64,000 nucleotides of DNA from assembly GCA_023412805.1 (NCBI GenBank), contig JAEZRM010000028.1, positions 80,032-144,031 of the forward strand, read 5' to 3'. Source of the DNA: Pseudomonadota bacterium. GTDB taxonomy: Bacteria > Pseudomonadota > Alphaproteobacteria > Rhizobiales > Hyphomicrobiaceae. Shown piece after piece: positions 61,898 to 64,000 of the stretch; the stretch's first letter is position 1, and the number at the start of each line of letters is the position of its first letter. A program made the translations under genes and the position numbers. The notes under the pieces were generated by a model. It made no database searches, had not been told where the DNA came from, and saw nothing but the letters and a program-made list of their open reading frames with translations.

Positions 61898-62281
61898 GTG
61901 CGCCTCACGATGCTGGCCGTTGTCGCGTTTTGTGCCTCCTTGCTGGCGGAGCATGTTTCCGCGCAGCCCGCAGCGACCTTTCAGGCACGCTGCAGCGAAC
62001 TCAGGGAATCCATGAAGGCTCTCGCCGGGCGCGAGCAGCGCGAGCTCGTGACCATCGAGGTGGTCGGCGAGCTTCAAATCGTGCGCGAGCAGAACGGGCT
62101 CGTGTTCCTCGGCCTATGCGGGCCGCCTGATCCGCGCGTGCTCTGCATTACATACGAGGCGAACGGGCGCCAGGTGGGGGACCGTGTGCTCGTCGTGGGC
62201 GGCATACATCCTGCCGGCGAGGACTTCATCCAGCTCGATCCCTGCCTCCATCACACACCCACCGCCGAGGACAAGAACTGA
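61898..62281 (+). CDS. Small exported protein, family unknown
   Basis: 127 residues from a GTG with GGAG eight bases before it. A signal peptide ends near EHVSAQ. The mature domain has four cysteines (ARCSELRES, LGLCGPPDP, RVLCITYE, LDPCLHHTP) that may form two disulfides, and a beta-rich middle region ending in VLVVGGIHPAGEDFIQ. I do not recognise it. It begins a run of small exported or membrane genes on the plus strand. Confidence 0.75.
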   Translation: MRLTMLAVVAFCASLLAEHVSAQPAATFQARCSELRESMKALAGREQRELVTIEVVGELQIVREQNGLVFLGLCGPPDPRVLCITYEANGRQVGDRVLVVGGIHPAGEDFIQLDPCLHHTPTAEDKN

Positions 62282-62312
62282 GCTGCTCCCGCATGCCGGA
62301 GCGGAGGTGCCC

Positions 62313-62708
62313 ATGCCCGAGGGTTACGAATACATCAGCGAGCCTCTTGCCAGTCGCGCCCGCTTCTTTCGTCGCCTGGGCGCAAACATCGCCCTCGCCG
62401 TATTGCTCATCGCGGTGTCGCTCTTCGCGGGTATGGCCGGCTACCACTGGCTCGGCGGGCTCGGCTGGGTCGACGCCTTCCTCAATGCCGCGATGATCCT
62501 GTCCGGCATGGGGCCCGTCGACAATCTCAACAATGACAGCGCGAAGATCTTCGCCGGGTTCTATGCCATCTATTCGGGTCTGCTCGTCGTCGCGACCACC
62601 GCCTTGATACTGGCGCCGGCGCTCCATCGCTTTCTGCATCGCCTCCACGTGAAGGACGAGCAGGACCCGGACGATGATGATGATAACGCCCCCGCACCAC
62701 GCGGGTAG
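62313..62708 (+). CDS. Small predicted inner-membrane protein
   Basis: 131 residues from MPEGYEYISEPLASRARFFR, preceded by GGAGG. Two or three hydrophobic helices (about 25-47 and 82-104) flank the conserved-looking segment LNAAMILSGMGPVDNLNND. The C-terminus is highly acidic (EQDPDDDDDNA). Proteins with this GMGPVD core are scattered in bacteria as hypothetical membrane proteins. Function unknown. Confidence 0.78.
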   Translation: MPEGYEYISEPLASRARFFRRLGANIALAVLLIAVSLFAGMAGYHWLGGLGWVDAFLNAAMILSGMGPVDNLNNDSAKIFAGFYAIYSGLLVVATTALILAPALHRFLHRLHVKDEQDPDDDDDNAPAPRG

Positions 62709-62764
62709 CGTCCGGCCCCGCGCGCGGTTAGGCTGGCGCGAAATCAGCTCGCGAGGAAATGCTC

Positions 62765-63052
62765 ATGTCATTCTGGAAGAAACTTTTCGGCGCCGGCGGT
62801 GGCGGATCGGAGGCCCCGGCTGGCCCTGCGAGCACGGCCGAGCATAAGGGTTTCACGATCGAGGCACGCCCTTATCCAGAGGCCGGGCAGTTTCAGGTCG
62901 CGGGCACGATCAGCAAGCAGGTCGGCGAGGCTTTGAAGGAGCATCGCTTCGTGCGCGCGGATCGCTTCCCGACGCAGGACGAAGCCGCCGACTTCGCGTT
63001 GATGAAAGGCCGCCAGATCATCGATCAGCAGGGCGACCGTCTCTTCGATTGA
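62765..63052 (+). CDS. HlyU-family protein
   Basis: 95 residues from the second ATG, which has GAGG about nine bases upstream. EHKGFTIEARPYPEAGQFQV, the AGTISKQVG segment and DEAADFALMKGRQIIDQQGD are the HlyU family signature. Despite the name, alphaproteobacterial members have no demonstrated regulatory role, and this one lacks a visible DNA-binding motif. The next gene starts 32 bases later. Confidence 0.87.
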   Translation: MSFWKKLFGAGGGGSEAPAGPASTAEHKGFTIEARPYPEAGQFQVAGTISKQVGEALKEHRFVRADRFPTQDEAADFALMKGRQIIDQQGDRLFD

Positions 63053-63084
63053 TCTGCCTGCGCTCGGATTGCAAAGTCTCGGCC

Positions 63085-63492
63085 ATGCGCCTCTCGCGTG
63101 TCTTCTCGAAGCTTTGTCTCGCCGCCCTTCTGGCGGTGTTCGCGCTCGTCGCGGGACTTCAATCGGCCGACGCGCACGCGGGACATGGCCGCTCGACGGA
63201 GCCTTTGGCGCACGTGCCGCTCGCGGCTGTGGAGAGCGGTTCACACAAGGATTGCGACGAGGCGCGCACAAGTAGGCCGCAGAAGAACCGTGCCGCGCCA
63301 TGTACGGCGAACTGCTGTGCGGCCGGAATGGGATGCTGTGCGGCTCTGATGGTCTTCCCTATGGAATTCAGGGCGCCCCATGAGTGCCTTACTCTGCGGG
63401 GCTTAGCGCACGACAATCGGACCGGGATTGAACCGGACGTGCCGCTCAAGCCACCTCGACTTGCGCGAGATCAGGGCAATTTGCCCGCGTAA
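63085..63492 (+). CDS. Exported Cys/His-containing protein, possible metal-binding
   Basis: 135 residues from MRLSRVFSKLCLAALLAV, preceded in frame by a longer opening. A signal peptide ends near SADAHAGHG, followed by the His-containing HAGHGRSTEP. A cluster CTANCCAAGMGCCAALM (about residues 75-91) carries five cysteines. The layout resembles small copper-response proteins placed before copper-resistance genes. It precedes a DUF305 protein gene by about 97 bases. The role as a metal chelator is inference. Confidence 0.72.
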   Translation: MRLSRVFSKLCLAALLAVFALVAGLQSADAHAGHGRSTEPLAHVPLAAVESGSHKDCDEARTSRPQKNRAAPCTANCCAAGMGCCAALMVFPMEFRAPHECLTLRGLAHDNRTGIEPDVPLKPPRLARDQGNLPA

Positions 63493-63588
63493 TTCCTACG
63501 CTCAACGATGACTGTTTGCGGTCGGCGGCTGATGCCACGGCAGCGGCTGCCGTCGTTGTCTCCAGACACTCGAATTCAGGACATGAGT

Positions 63589-63957
63589 ATGAAGAAAGCC
63601 ATCGCACTTGCCGGGCTGATGCTGCTTGGCATCGCCGGCATCGCGGGTGCTCAGCAGGGTCACCAAGGGCATCATGGACATGCGCCGTCTGCCGCAAAGG
63701 AAACCCCGTCGACCAAGGCCTTCCGCGCCGTGAACGACAAAATGCACGCCGATATGGACATGAAGTTTTCAGGCGATGCCGATGTCGACTTCCTGCGCGG
63801 GATGATTCCGCACCATCAGGGCGCCATCGATATGGCGAAGGTGGTGCTGGAGCACGGCAAGGATGCACGCGTGCGCAAGCTCGCAGAGGAGGTCATCCGA
63901 GCTCAGGAAGCGGAGATCGCCCAGATGCAAACGTGGCTCAAGGAGATGGGCCGCTGA
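63589..63957 (+). CDS. DUF305-family exported protein, likely copper-related
   Basis: 122 residues from the ATG that has CAGG eight bases before it; an ATG two codons upstream is an alternative. A signal peptide ends at GIAGAQQ. The His-rich QQGHQGHHGHAPS leads to the DUF305 four-helix domain with FLRGMIPHHQGAIDMAKVVL and EVIRAQEAEIAQMQTWLKEM. DUF305 proteins are ferritin-like, bind copper in characterised cases and often lie beside copper oxidases. It ends 43 bases before the right edge. Confidence 0.9.
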   Translation: MKKAIALAGLMLLGIAGIAGAQQGHQGHHGHAPSAAKETPSTKAFRAVNDKMHADMDMKFSGDADVDFLRGMIPHHQGAIDMAKVVLEHGKDARVRKLAEEVIRAQEAEIAQMQTWLKEMGR

Positions 63958-64000
63958 GAAGCCGCCGCTCTGAGCGGTCCCAGAAAGTCGAACGGCCCCA

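Overview
This is a high-G+C chromosomal segment from an alphaproteobacterium, most likely of the order Hyphomicrobiales (Rhizobiales). The evidence is family content and gene order. There is a 1608-residue NAD-glutamate dehydrogenase, a TrcR/DUF1013 regulator, DUF2794 and DUF4169 proteins, PhaR beside phaA and phaB, a hemC-hemD-mitofilin-hemY block divergent from tsaD, and dnaG followed by rpoD. The L36 protein and the primase are both zinc-ligand-poor forms. The genus cannot be fixed from the sequence, but a soluble NAD-linked molybdenum formate dehydrogenase and polyhydroxybutyrate genes suit a heterotroph or methylotroph of this order. I saw no rRNA, tRNA, prophage, insertion sequence, CRISPR array or defence island.

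Layout. 0-9 kb: the tail of a HyuB-type hydantoinase/oxoprolinase, then a LysR regulator and fdsG-fdsB-fdsA-fdhD-fdsD, followed without a gap by 5-formyl-THF cyclo-ligase and a YmdB-type phosphoesterase. 9-18 kb: rpmJ, comEC, small secreted proteins, an HCCA isomerase, trcR, an esterase-like hydrolase, homoserine dehydrogenase and an MFS permease. 18-27 kb: the giant glutamate dehydrogenase, a methyltransferase, an MltB-type transglycosylase and a histidine kinase. 27-34 kb: hemY, mitofilin-like Mic60, hemD, hemC and divergent tsaD. 34-45 kb: a thiolase, an SLC13-type carrier, xdhC, an IclR regulator, hisI, folE, a NifU-like scaffold, yidD, a Sel1-like protein, a TAXI binding protein and an exported DsrE-like protein. 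45-53 kb: RHH, DUF4169 and DUF2794 genes, phaR/phaA/phaB, a single-domain response regulator, an ABC binding protein and a PaaK-like ligase. 53-64 kb: a UxaA-type dehydratase with a molybdopterin-binding/MobA fusion, dnaG, rpoD, a PfpI protein and several small exported proteins ending in a DUF305 copper-type protein.

How the genes work together. Molybdenum is one thread: formate dehydrogenase and its FdhD sulfurtransferase, an XdhC-type maturation factor and a MobA-like nucleotidyltransferase fusion all occur here. C1 flux is another, since formate oxidation is co-transcribed with a folate one-carbon enzyme. Acetyl-CoA handling (phaA/phaB under PhaR, plus a 3-oxoadipyl-CoA-type thiolase) is a third.

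Most of the coding content is ordinary housekeeping and metabolism. The least explained material is non-coding. One hairpin repeat family of about 65-70 bp has four copies, all between convergent gene ends, and one copy carries two compensated base-pair changes in its stem. A pair of GC-rich repeats looks like a portable terminator. Two related bulged inverted repeats sit in tandem, and one of them supplies a gene's stop codon. A rhizobial-style palindrome overlaps the xdhC leader. No clearly new protein-based system was found.
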